From positions 18,029 to 82,028 of the forward strand of contig JADNYJ010000168.1 of the NCBI GenBank assembly GCA_015501075.1: a DNA stretch of 64,000 bases, read 5' to 3'. Shown one piece after another: positions 1 through 10,448 of the stretch (position 1 is the first letter of the stretch; each line of letters opens with the position of its first letter). Made by a program: the position numbers and the translations under genes. The notes under the pieces are model-generated. The model worked only from the letters and a program-made list of their open reading frames with translations, was not told where the DNA came from and did no database searches. Origin of the DNA: Gymnopilus junonius. Its lineage: Eukaryota > Basidiomycota > Agaricomycetes > Agaricales > Galerinaceae.

Positions 1-192
1 TCTTGAAGCTTCTGTCGGGATACTTTGCAATTCGAGCTATGCAAGCCGCCTCTTCTTGGGATTGGATGTGGCCGAATTTCATCCGCTGCGCCTATTTAAC
101 AGGACAGAAAGCAGGTAAACAGAGGGCTCTTGCATTTCAAGTGTTTCTACCACTCTCTTCAAACATTTCGACTTGAAAAGGTTACCTCAGTT

Positions 193-1290
193 ATGGACGG
201 TCTTACGCTTCGGCAGGCTTTGAGTAAATACTCCGAAGAACTGTGTAATGGTCCCTGAATCATCGCTTTCCTGTCCTGAACAGTAAGTCGCACTTTGCTT
301 GCGTCTCCCTCTAGCTCACCCCACTCAAACCTCCTGAGCAGACACTCATGCTAAATTTCTTCACTAATTAATTGCCAACGAGTTTAAGCGCAGGCTCGCA
401 AATTCTGTAGTCCCTGACGTCCCACCAGGTATGTGTAGCCCTATAGACCTTCTCCTGAGCGAGGAACAATTGAAGCAAATCCAAACCTTCTACGAACAAT
501 TCTATGAACCCATCATCAAATAGATCCCGACACCAATGGCGCAATGATCGACGATGTAGCCGGATACCTGCGCGATGACCGTATATACGATGAGCAGGCT
601 GAGGTGGCACGTAATGGACTACGACTGGGTTCAAGGAAGCAGATTTAATCAACTTGCACCATAGTATTATTATACAGCACTTATATGACGGCCAAGATAT
701 CAATAAACTAAAGGTAAGTCGAATTATCTCTTCGTACTCAGGGACATATGTACTGAATTTTTTTCCACTTCAGCTAAACAGAACATGTCTGGAAATCTAT
801 CGTAGGCATATATAACCACCCAAAATTCATTCAAATGATTGAAGAGACACTCAACAGCCCGCATTACATGTCCCTCGATAACTTCAGTGCATTGGACACT
901 CGCAGACTTGGCTAAAACTCTGAAACAAGCTCAAAATCTCGTCAAGGAGGTCCCCCAAGAATTTAATCTTCAAAAGCCCACTTTTTCTAAGGAAGTGAGT
1001 GTCGCGCAACGACTCTTTTATCATACTAGTTTTTCTTACCAGCCATTCTAGATGGAGTACTAAGCATCCCTATAACGCTGTACCTCGAAGAGCGGAGTGC
1101 AGTCCAAAAAGGATGGATCGAACACAATTCCTTGCACCACCCAAACCCATATGTCAGATTTGTCTTCCGAGAACTGTTCAAAACACGCTTTGCGCAAGGA
1201 AACTGGTACCAGCTCATTGGCCAACTGTGGTTTGAAAATGGCGGCGGAGCTTTTGAGGGCCAACAAGGTCATCATTAGAAGATACGTGGG
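193..1290 (+). pseudogene. Degenerate paralogue of the uncharacterised gene found at 4324-5765 and 48926-50098
   Basis: A third, diverged and broken copy of an uncharacterised family. The ATG at 193 opens a peptide resembling the LHQAVIVQFGEEL start region of the better copies but soon meets a stop. An exon at about 450-714 carries NGAMIDD, GYLRDDR and QAEVARNGLRLG, matching NGVLIDD, GYLREDR and QAEVARNGLRLS in the other copies. It is frameshifted near 520 and again near 634, where one T is missing after LRLG. A third exon (about 807-990) has LVKEVPQEFNLQKPTFSK, matching LVRDIPQEFNLHKAQFF. A fourth (about 1050-1230) has the best-conserved block, KTRFAQGNWYQLIGQLWF. Exon order and introns match the other two copies, so this is an old tandem duplicate that decayed. 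Function unknown. Confidence 0.7.
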
Positions 1291-1451
1291 GTACATAGGT
1301 GATAATGGGATGGAACTTGTTGCGACTTTGTCTGGTATTCGTACTCAAGCAGATAAATGTCCAATTGTTTGAACTAGAAATATTGACCTGCACGTTATCT
1401 GGGGAATTGGTTGAAATTTCTTTACATGAAGGAAAACCATCCTACCACATT

Positions 1452-2264
1452 TTAATCAACGGCAACATATTTATCCAACTCATCCAAAAGCTTCTTCCAT
1501 CATCCACCGTGCCAAATCGTAATATCCTTCCACTGCTGACTGCCTTCCCCAAAGAGTGTCTTCATCCAAACGACATAGCTCACAACAATAAAATCGGCCC
1601 AAGAGGGCGCCTCGCCAAGCAAGAAAAGTCCCTTTCCCCTGCTCTTAGCATACCAGGAATCCACCTTACCCCAAGCCGCCTGCAGCTTTTCCCACTGAGC
1701 GGCGGTCGCTCGGCTGTAGGGAACATCTCTTCCATTGTCTGACTGTACCACTTCTCCCTCGTCCAGCGATAATAATCTGCGCTTGTCGGGTTGAGGTTGG
1801 AACACGTCAACGGGATACCGAAATTAAGCAGTGGAGTGATGACGCCTTCAAAAGCGTCGCTGAAAGCTGCGTGCAATGATTGGGTGCTATTAGGGAACAT
1901 GGACAACGTATTTGTCTCTAGATATGTCTGCTCGAGATATTGAGCAATCTGTAAGGAATCCGAGATGTACGCCCTGTAGAAGGGTCGTATATTGCTGGGA
2001 GTGTGTAATATGGTCCGCTGCGGTCGGCTTTCATCCCAGTTGGAGCGATGCCGACCCTTTTGGACAGTGGTTCGATTTCAGGAAATTCAACCCACTGGAC
2101 TTGGAATGGAATCCTTTTGAAATTTAGTGCAAGCCTGAAAACGGTCATTTTAGTGTGAAATACTAAGAGACAGAGGCAGACCAAACGCACCGGGCCTTCC
2201 ATGTATTAGGAGAGAAAGTGTTTTCCTTGTAAGTGGAGGGACTATCATACAGGACAATCGTCAT
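1452..2264 (-). pseudogene. Glutathione S-transferase (fungal etherase/FuA-like) pseudogene
   Basis: Encodes a two-domain glutathione S-transferase, which conjugates glutathione to electrophiles in the cytosol. The ATG at 2264 gives MTIVLYDSPSTYKENTFSPN, the thioredoxin-fold start. Exon 1 ends at 2191 (donor gtgcgt) and exon 2 begins at 2134 (acceptor ttttcag), giving RLALNFKRIPFQVQWVEFPE and then YYTLPAIYDPSTG. The C-terminal helical domain shows QWEKLQAAWGKVDSWY and SWADFIVVSYVVWMKTLFGE. There are three lesions: one base missing near 1965, between DPSTGRT and SDSLQIAQYLEQTYLE; one base missing near 1705, between PTAER and AAQWEKL; and an in-frame TGA at 1500-1502 inside HGG*WKKLLDELDKY. The original frame would end at TAA 1452-1454. 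The family is assigned from overall similarity pattern. The decay is read directly from the sequence. Confidence 0.8.
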
Positions 2265-3690
2265 GGTGCTGGTGCAGTCTTCCGAAAGGAAAGGGGAGAA
2301 TTAAGAGCTGATTTTCTATCTAGACCAGAGCCGATATATACCAACTCCAGTCATTTAAATGACTAGCATGGGAATGAAGCCCAGTCCAACGGTAATTGTA
2401 ATGACTCAAACAGCGGAGAAAACCGTTCTAAAATCCTCAGTACCAATGATCGCCTTTGTGGCAAACCAAAGAGGAATACCGGTTCGGGATTTTCGCCCAT
2501 CAGGGTGTGGGCGCATAGTCGTCGGTCATAGCCCTGGCCCGGATATAGTACACATGATCATATCTTTCCGCTGCGGTGAGGTATTGACATTCTTCTCCAG
2601 CCAAATGGGACGCAGGATGCAGATCGACAAGCAGTTCGTGCGATTAATTACAAAAGGAAAGTCAAGATATGCGATATCCAAATTGCTTGCTACATAAAAT
2701 CTTCAGATCGTAAGGTTGAAATGAGAGATACATCGAACCTAGGTTATTTGGCAGAAAGAATAGTTTCAAGTTATCAGTAATTTTTTCCCGGAACGCGCTT
2801 AAAGATCAACTGGACGTGGCTGAGATGAACCTCAGAGCATTAGACCGGTGGGATTGCGAGGCCATCATCGCCGCATATCCTCTTGCGACAAGGTGCACGG
2901 ATTTCCATCTCGGTTCTCATGAGGTTTGCCGTTCTCATGATATTTCTTGATGTGGAAGGGTGAGACGGCAGCGGAGTAAAGGAAGGGAATGTCCTCACAG
3001 AAAACGATATTTCCAAGGCGCGAAGCAATAGATAATCTTTTGGTACCTTTGTCGAAGAAGAGATAGAAGGGCAACCTAAGTAAGAATACGGGACATTCAA
3101 CTACTTTTGCCAATGGCCATCGATCTGGCACAACGGCAGGGAAGAGACTCACTGAAGACGCTATCACTTCCTGTAATACACCATCATCGTTGCCTTCTGA
3201 CGGGACCCATATCCACCAATAAGAACGACCGCTCCACCATGAACGAGAGCTAGGTGAGTTTTAAGGCGGACCGGCGGTGGTTGGTTGAAGTCGCCCTGTA
3301 ACGTTGATGGCGTGGAGAATGAACAGAAGAGTTCAGTGGTTGCATGTAACAACTTAAATGGCGACGTAAGTACAAGAGAGGACGGAACAAGAATATGAAC
3401 CTACCTTGTTGAAATGATAAGCAGGATGTGGGTGATGTGTGGATCCGTGATTTTACCTGGGAGGTAGAGTCATTACTAGGAACTTCCAATCGACGCTACA
3501 AATGTAAATTGTCAGAAGATTGCAACCTTCGACATAAAACAAACATACTGACCTGGAACTTGCTTTCAAGAGTGCTCAGCTACGACATAATATGCGATGC
3601 CTTGCTCAATTCAACTTCTGGTACTGAATAAGGTTGTAGACGTCTTGCTGCAATATCTGCGGCCTACAGGCTTGAATGCACTGTCCTTAA
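2265..3690. other. Stretch with weak ORFs only
   Basis: On the plus strand an ATG frame at 2359-2697 (112 aa) has no recognisable motif. On the minus strand, fragments between 3489 and 2840 read like broken exons (for example LKTHLALVHGGAVVLIGGYG and LGNIVFCEDIPFLYSAAV), but I could not join them into one frame or recognise a family. Probably a decayed gene; no function is proposed. Confidence 0.3.
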
Positions 3691-4323
3691 ATATCAAATC
3701 AGGCATTGCCAGAGATTGTGAGCAGTGAACGCGGTGAGGAGGAAGCTTTGTCGACATCACTCATGCAGCTCGGGAGGCAGACAAAAATTTCTCGTCACGT
3801 GAAGTACGGCGCGCTAGCAACGCGACCTTTTGTATCTGAACAATTCTTCGAGTCCGACGATACCTCTCTTATGACCGGCGAGAATAGAATAAGGGAACAA
3901 AATATTCTTTCGATACCAGTTATACGATGCGGCAAAGTCTGTCATGAGAGTTGGAATACCTGCTCAGGGCTGACAGGAATGAAATGTACCTACGTCAATG
4001 ATAATCATGTCGGAATGATTGCGGACAGTAAAAATCAGGCATATATTACTTCTGAAATTTTTGAGTCCTCTCAGACAGTCCAAGTCGAGTTGTCAGAATG
4101 CCTGCTTTATTGTGTCTCCAAATGCTAGATGTCATAAAGGAGTTATCCGTGCCTCCCGATTATCAGGTGGTAGAGCCTCAGCATTATACTCTAGGTACGC
4201 GAAGCAGGCACCAGGGTGCAGGCACAACTTGAGAGAACTCTCGAATGTCCGCAAAGTTTCATTCAACCTTCAGGAATCGGCACACTTCTGATTCCGACAT
4301 TAACGTCGGGATGAAGCCGAGCA

Positions 4324-5765
4324 TTGCCTGGTTCCCTGCATCCTGAACGACTATTTAGAGTCGTGCTTGAGTACTACAGCGAACCAGGAATCACCCCTCT
4401 TTTGGACCTCACTATCTGTCATATTGAAGACAATCCATTAAATATGAACAATCAATCCTTGCAGGAGGTCGCCAACAATTACCAGGAGAAACTTAAGGCT
4501 GGTTTATATGACCGCTTTCCTACCTTAGGCTGTGAGCTGTGCTTCTCAATTAGACGTTTCTCTCTATTTGATTAACTAACGTGCCCATATGAAGCTCCGA
4601 AAAATAAAGAGATTTCAATACTGCACCAGGCGGTTATTGTTCAGTTCGGAGAAGAGTTAGGAGCGCTCATAGGCAGATCAGTTGGTCCGGGCCAGAAAGT
4701 CTCGAAAGGTATGTCGATTTATTGCATTGTCAATTCCACAGCGTAATCATAGTTCTATCCATTAGACCTTATCCTCAATCACGGACAAGTTGCAGAGATC
4801 GATAAATTCTTTTCCTCATTCTGCTGGCGCATCTTTGAGATAGATCCTGAAACGAATGGGGTGTTGATCGATGATCCCAATGGTTACCTGCGAGAAGACC
4901 GCGAACACGATTCACAGGCCGAAGTAGCACGGAATGGTCTCAGACTGAGTTTCAAGGCGGAAGATAAAATCGGCTTGCGCTCAAGTGAAGTTTTAACTAC
5001 CTTTGCCTTTGGTAACACTAAGGTCAGTCGTCTATGGTCTTGTCCTATTCAAGGTTTTAAACGGCATCGTTACGTTAATTTCTAGCCCCAAATTGAACAC
5101 GTCTTGGAAGTATCAGTCGTCGCGCATATGATAAACGATCCGAAATTTGTAGAGAAGGTCACGAAGATATACACCAAGTATAATATGAAGTTTGATCCAC
5201 TTTCCTTGCTTGCCGAGCTTGCAGAGACCCTTAAGGAAAAAGAAAATCTCGTCAGAGATATCCCACAGGAATTCAATCTTCACAAGGCGCAGTTTTTCAT
5301 GGGACGTGAGTTAATTATTCTTTCACCCCTTTGTTTTGAATGACTGATACTTTTTCTTATTTGAATAGATGAAGCACTTAGTATACCACTTGCCCTATAT
5401 CTCGAAGAAGGCAGCAAATTCCAAAGGCACTGGATAGAGCGTCATGCGAATACGCACGAAAACGCATACGTTCGATTCATATTTGAGGAATTGTGCAAAA
5501 CGCGCTTCGCGCAAGGGAACTGGTACCAGCTCATCGGGCAAATGTGGTTCATAAAAGGCCCGAAAGAGAAAGTTTACAAAGGTATTAGATGGATATCGAG
5601 AAGGAGTACATAGATACCGATGCGGTAGCTTTGGAAGAATCGGCCAAGCAATACATAGCGAATATTTGATTTTTGAATCTTATCTTATCTGCTCCCTTGA
5701 TTTGATGCTGATCAGGAACAATTTCCCGCGCTCGCGTCTTTGTCCTCAACCACATTGCCACCTAA
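4324..5765 (+). CDS. Uncharacterised family protein, arm A copy
   Basis: Four exons are shared precisely with the arm B copy: 4595-4708, 4766-5022, 5086-5305 and 5369-5581, with consistent phases and GT..AG introns. Motifs in order: LHQAVIVQFGEELGALIGRS, DPETNGVLIDDPNGYLRED, QAEVARNGLRLSFK, LVRDIPQEFNLHKAQFF, ALSIPLALYLEEGSKFQ and KTRFAQGNWYQLIGQMWF. A further upstream exon ending at 4531 (VVLEYYSEPGITPLLDL) joins in frame through a branch-point-bearing intron (ctaac, acceptor aag at 4594). It lies outside the duplicated segment, and its own start was not found. The 3' end is ambiguous: one splice ends at TAA 5763-5765, while unspliced reading gives a coding-looking stretch ending in EESAKQYIANI near 5670. 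No signal peptide or membrane span is evident. I do not recognise the family. Confidence 0.55.
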
Positions 5766-6153
5766 TGGCTCCACCCCAATCCGCCTACGCATCCCGCCAT
5801 GCCACGACTACGATCGCATATGCAGAAATATCAGAGGCACTTCAAAACTTATCAAGACAAGTCGACGACAGCCTCGCCCGAATTCAAGGCCGTCTCGATC
5901 GAATAGACGCATGCTTGCAAATGTTGGGTGGCAGTGTGAGCCCCTCGTTGCTCCATGAAAGTTCGGGAAGTTCGAAACTAGAAGGTGCTAGTTCAAACGT
6001 GAGTTCTTTTTTTTATTGCTAAATCGTACTTGCGTTTGTCACACACATATCTAATGGTCATATTTATTTATTCTGGATATTTTCCAGGGTCCTGGGCATG
6101 ACCTCAAGCAAGCCATTTTTAGCGATGCGGACGCCTCCAAACTGCAATCTTGA
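5765..6153 (+). CDS. Small coiled-coil-like protein (99 aa), or 3' exons of the upstream gene
   Basis: ATG 5765 overlaps the candidate upstream stop by one base (TAATG). Exons 5765-5998 and 6088-6153 (donor gtgagt, acceptor ttccag) give 99 aa. The middle of the protein is amphipathic: ISEALQNLSRQVDDSLARIQ, followed by GRLDRIDACLQML, with a heptad-like spacing. The end is DADASKLQS. It could be a separate short gene or the last exons of the preceding gene through a splice I could not place. In arm B the equivalent splice acceptor is lost (48541-48983 region). Confidence 0.4.
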
Positions 6154-6660
6154 TCGTATCAGCTATACTGTACTTGCACTTAAAGAACGTGTCTATTTCT
6201 GTTAATTCTTGCATCGTGACTACGACAGTCCGGGACTATTGTCCACTTGACCTTTACAATTGAATCAATAAGACCTAATGGGAGTGGCGCACCACCTCAT
6301 CCATTTTTGGTACTTCAGCGCGTACGCTCTGTCATGAAATTTGCTCATTGATAGTCATTTCGGACCCAATCCAGGTATATAGTGGCAATGAATTAGAAAG
6401 ACCTCGACGATTTAGGAAGCCTCTAAATCACGACAAAACATTTCCATCAGATATTGCTATTTACGGCCCACCCGTTACGAAGTGTTATTACTAATACCAA
6501 GCAAGCTAATACGATCTCACTAATTTCCATGACCATATGCATTATCCAAGACTTACGGGTTCCAATTCCGTTTCCGCGTTTACGGAAGGACGCCGTATAC
6601 CTGGGGAAACTCACATATAAAGTGGGAGAGAAGTAAGTCAATGCCCAGCTTCCCCTCACC
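6154..6660 (+). promoter_or_regulatory. Intergenic region with TATA box before SDR copy 1
   Basis: No gene seen. A TATAAA at 6616-6621 lies 46 bases upstream of the ATG at 6667, a usual spacing for a promoter with a short leader. The same element is conserved at 48070-48075 in arm B. A weaker, diverged version of this upstream region precedes SDR copy 2, so the tandem duplication included promoter DNA. Confidence 0.45.
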
Positions 6661-6666
6661 AAAGCA

Positions 6667-7845
6667 ATGTCAACAGCTGACGAGCTCGTGGTACACTATG
6701 CGAACTACATCAAAGGCAAAGCTATCATCATCACTGGTGTATCCCCTGGATCTCTGGGCGCATACTTCGTTCAGGCCATAGCGAAGGGTCGACCAGCATG
6801 GATCATCCTCGCCACTCGCGACGTGAAGAAAGCACAGCAGACCGAAGCAGCCATTGCTGCATCCAACCCTGACGTCAAGACGCGCATTTTACCACTAGAC
6901 CTCGAATCCCTACAGAGTGTCCGCGAGGCAGCTGCTATCGTCAATGGGTGGTCTGATATTCCAGTCGTAGATGTCCTCGTGAATAACGCCGGCAAGTTGG
7001 TCAATGAATACGGTGTTACCGTCGACGGCTTCGAACGCCAACTAGCCACTAACCACCTGGGACATTTCCTATTCACAAATCTAATTATGGACAAAATCCT
7101 CGCTTCCAGCGCACGGCGAATCGTCAACGTCAGCAGCGACGGTCATCGGCTGAGTCCGTTCCGTTTTGAAGGCTACAATTTCGGGGTGAGTCAATTTAAT
7201 ATCATTGGTATCATTATAATTTGATTGTTATTCATCTTCGGCTAGGGCGATAACGACTACGATGTTCTACGTGCCTATGGTCAAACCAAGACGGCGAATA
7301 TCTTGTTTTCAACTTCCTTGGCCAAGAGGCTGGGAGAAAACACGGTCTTCTTGCCTTTAGCCTCCATCCTGGAGTAATCCTCACAAATGCTGTAGACAAT
7401 GTGGATCTTGCCACCTTGCCTGACAGACTCCGTCAGTCCACTTTCTTCATATTTCAAATTATATCAAGGTGGACTAGTTACTCACCAAGCCCCTTCTTTA
7501 AAGGTGCCCTTGATCGCGTGTTGGGAAACGTAGAAGGAAGGGTTGATTATAGTCCTGACATCTTGCCAATCGAGAAAGGAACTGCAACGCATGTTTATGC
7601 TGCATTTGATCCTGACCTCTCTGGTAAGTAAATTCTATTGCCGCAGTCGACTTATGCCCCTCTGGTGCTGCGAACACTAATCGCATTTAACCACTGTGCA
7701 TAGCTCACAACGGTGCCTACCTCCTCGATTGCCGCGTGGCCGATCCGCTCACTGATACGATCAACCATGGGCGACAAGTCCTTTCGAGGCGGAGAAGTTG
7801 TGGAGGTTGAGTGAGGAACTTGTGGGTCAGAAGTTTTCGTACTAG
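6667..7845 (+). pseudogene. SDR-family oxidoreductase, tandem copy 1 (frameshifted)
   Basis: NAD(P)-dependent short-chain dehydrogenase/reductase, Rossmann fold, resembling fungal retinol-dehydrogenase-like SDRs. Exons are 6667-7185, 7246-7623 and 7704-7845. Visible motifs: TGVSPGSLGAYFVQAIAKG (cofactor loop, in place of the classical TGxxxGxG), DVLVNNAG, NVSSDGHRL and the catalytic YGQTK (Tyr-x-x-x-Lys). One A is missing in an A-run near 7340 (GENTVFLPL instead of GEKHGLLAFSLHPG), which stops the frame at once. A further two bases are missing near 7764-7771, which would scramble the C-terminus. Exon 1 is almost identical to the arm B gene, which has neither lesion. Either a recent pseudogene or an assembly homopolymer error. 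Confidence 0.75.
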
Positions 7846-8918
7846 CATTAAGCCTATAGAATGGGCTATATTGTGACATTGATTATTCCAGAACAAATTG
7901 AAACACTTTTCATCACATACCTAGTACCTCTTCGATTGATCAATAATATTTGGACAGTCGATTAGATTCCATACTGTACAGGAAATAGTAAATGGTGCAT
8001 CTCCCATCAACAGATCTTTCTATGCATGCAGGCGCGTCGCCTACGCTGGTGGTCTCTCAGATTTTACCAACTGTAAATCAGAATATGAATTGAAGCTTGA
8101 GCTCGGATCGGCCCTGTGAGTGCAGACTATTTTTGTGCAACTGTCAACTGCATACTCTGGTAAGTAACGAATATCTATTGACTAATTGAGCACTGGGCTC
8201 CTCAATTCCGAAGCCATTTCTTCTGTTTTATATTCGTTAACTCGGAGTCTTGGAGCCTTCAAGTTTGTCATTACTCTTATTCGTGACTCGGACTCGCATT
8301 TATCCACATTCGGTTCCGAGCAATTATGACTTGCCTAACTGCTCTCCAGTGCCTGCTACCGCTCGCCGCTCGGCTCATAAGTCAGGAAAAGAAGTGCTCT
8401 GCCGGATACAATCCTCCAGTGCTCCAACCACGTGCACTTTATCACAAAATTTACTCATCGATAGACATCTCTGACCAAGGAATGAGGAACGGATTAGAAA
8501 GCCCTCTCGACTATACGGGAATTTCGCGAAGCCAATAACACTTTTTTCGATAGAGGATTCAAAAATGCGAGCGCACCAGTCGACTTTAAATTTGAAAAGG
8601 AATTGAAGGGTGCGGCTAGATTTGTGAAATTCAACTTGCAGGCAACTCTGTTACAATTTCAAGGCGGAAAGGATTCCACACGTGACATCATCGCGGTCAA
8701 TATGTTTCTCTCAAATCTATTTACGGACACTTCGTTACGAATACAACTTTGCACTCAGTTGAATGGATCACCAATTTATCGTCGCTTATTTCACTTCCTA
8801 GTCTGCCGAAAGGCGTCGTACGCCTACGGCAACCTCACATAAAAACTTGGAGGGGAATGACCATTGAATCCAGTAACTTAGAAAAAAGTATCCTCTCCTT
8901 ACAACACCACGACACGCA
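7846..8918. other. Spacer between the two SDR copies
   Basis: No gene seen. From about 8150 the sequence is a diverged copy of the 6180-6660 region; for example, ttactcatcgatagacat resembles ttgctcattgatagtcat. It therefore looks like the duplicated upstream region of SDR copy 2. This whole spacer is missing from arm B. Confidence 0.45.
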
Positions 8919-10081
8919 ATGCCAACAGCGACAGCCAACGAACTCGTAGAGCGCTACGCCGATTACATCAAAGACAGAGTCATTATTACGACTGGAGTAT
9001 CCCCTAATTCACTAGGCGCGTATTTCGTTCAGACGATAGCAAAGGCCCGTCCAGCCTGGCTCATCCTCGCCTCTCGCGACGTGAAGAAAGCTGAGAAAAC
9101 CCAGGCAGCCATTGCCGCCTCCCACCCTGACATCAAAACGCGTATAATACAGGTAGACCTCGAATCCCTACAGAGCGTCCGCGACGCCGCTGCGGTCGTC
9201 AACAGTTGGTCTGATATCCCAGTGGTAGATGTCCTTGTCAATAACGCCGGCATGTTGGTCGATGACTACAGCGTCACTGTCGATGGGGTCGAACGACAGC
9301 TCGCGGCTAACCACCTCGGGCATTTTCTGTTCACCAACTTGATCATGGACAAGATCCTTGCGTCCAAGGCACCGCGCGTCGTCAATGTTAGCAGTGAGGG
9401 TCATCGACTAAATCAATTCCGCTTCGACGACTACAATTTCGAGGTGAGTCGTTGCGTCCGAGTCTTCGTCGCTATTAGAATATTTTTACATTTATTCTTG
9501 GGTAGGACGGTAAGACGTACGACATCCTACGCGCGTATGGTCAAGCCAAGACAGCGAATATCTTGATGGCCACCTCTTTGGCTCAAAAATTGGGACAAAA
9601 AAGGGGTCTTCTGGCATTCAGCCTCCATCCCCCACCCTGACGAACGCCGTAGCCAACTTGGATTTTAGTACCCTGCCCGACAGAATCCGTCAGTCCACTT
9701 TTTTTCTTTTTTTCAAACTACATTACAACACATCACTAACCAAGCTCCTCAAAGGTGCCATTGATCGCGTGTTGGGAAACAAAGAAGGGAGGCCCGACTA
9801 CATTCCTCAGATGCTACCGATCGAAAAAGGGACAGCAACGCACGTATACGCTGCTTTTGACCCCGGCCTTTCTGGTATATCAATTTCAGTCTTATTCGGG
9901 TCCCTGGGCAAATGTTGATTGCGTTTTATTTCTCGCAGCCCACAATGGTTCTTACTTGCTCGACTGCCACGTTGCCGATCCACTGGTCGATACGATCAAG
10001 CCATGGGCCACCAGTCCTTTCGAGGCGGAGAAGTTGTGGAGGTTGAGCGAGAAACTAGTGGGTCAGAAGTTCTCGTACTAA
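8919..10081 (+). pseudogene. SDR-family oxidoreductase, tandem copy 2 (frameshifted)
   Basis: Diverged tandem partner of copy 1. Exons are 8919-9443, 9506-9874 and 9939-10081. Motifs: TGVSPNSLGAYFVQTIAKA, DVLVNNAG, NVSSEGHRL, YGQAKTANIL, and a C-terminus ending EKLVGQKFSY. Around 9632 four bases are missing relative to copy 1: the codons for GV in FSLHPGV are replaced by two C bases, giving an immediate stop after LHPPP. Downstream, VLGNKEGRPDY and GTATHVYAAFDPGLS remain open. Its last exon is the donor of the 3' end of the fused arm B gene. Copies 1 and 2 differ at many residues, so the tandem duplication is older than the A/B duplication. Confidence 0.75.
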
Positions 10082-10104
10082 CAGGAATATACTATAATTA
10101 TGCG

Positions 10105-10420
10105 CAAAGGCAGTAATGGAGCCTAGAAATAAATTCATCCCATTATATATTTGCCTCACTCACCTTGAGTGAAATTTGCGTCGTGACAATGATATCAGGA
10201 AGTCAGCCGTCAAGAAAAAAGGAACAGACAGTGCCAGAAGTGCATTCCAATCCCGCCCGAATGTAGCACATACTCTAAACTCTAATCCGCAATGGCCCGT
10301 TAGACTCGAGCATGACGCCCTACTTCTACTCATAGTTCCCTCCTGCCAATCGCCTTGATAATCTGCTCGCACACCGTAAAGACGATTCCACCGCTTTGCC
10401 TGTTGATGCCAATGCCATTG
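10105..10420. repeat. Copy of the citrate-carrier 3' end, direct repeat of 12115-12460
   Basis: This segment repeats the last exon and downstream flank of the citrate carrier gene at 12361-12429. On the minus strand it reads SGGIVFTVCEQIIKAIG followed by a stop, against SGGIVFTVYEQIIKAIGGREA in the intact gene. Flanks also match (gattatgcgcaa..ggcagtaatgga against gattatgcgcaa..ggcggcaatgga). A third copy sits in arm B near 46500-46800. It is a gene fragment with no upstream exons, so not functional as a carrier. Confidence 0.75.
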
Positions 10421-10448
10421 AAGGAAGCCAATTGTCTCCACAAGATAT

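Noticed and set aside
7431..7490. Extra intron in the dehydrogenase genes starting at gtcagtccac
   Set aside because: Removal would shift the frame in copy 1 (58 bases), and all three copies stay open across it, so it is taken as coding.
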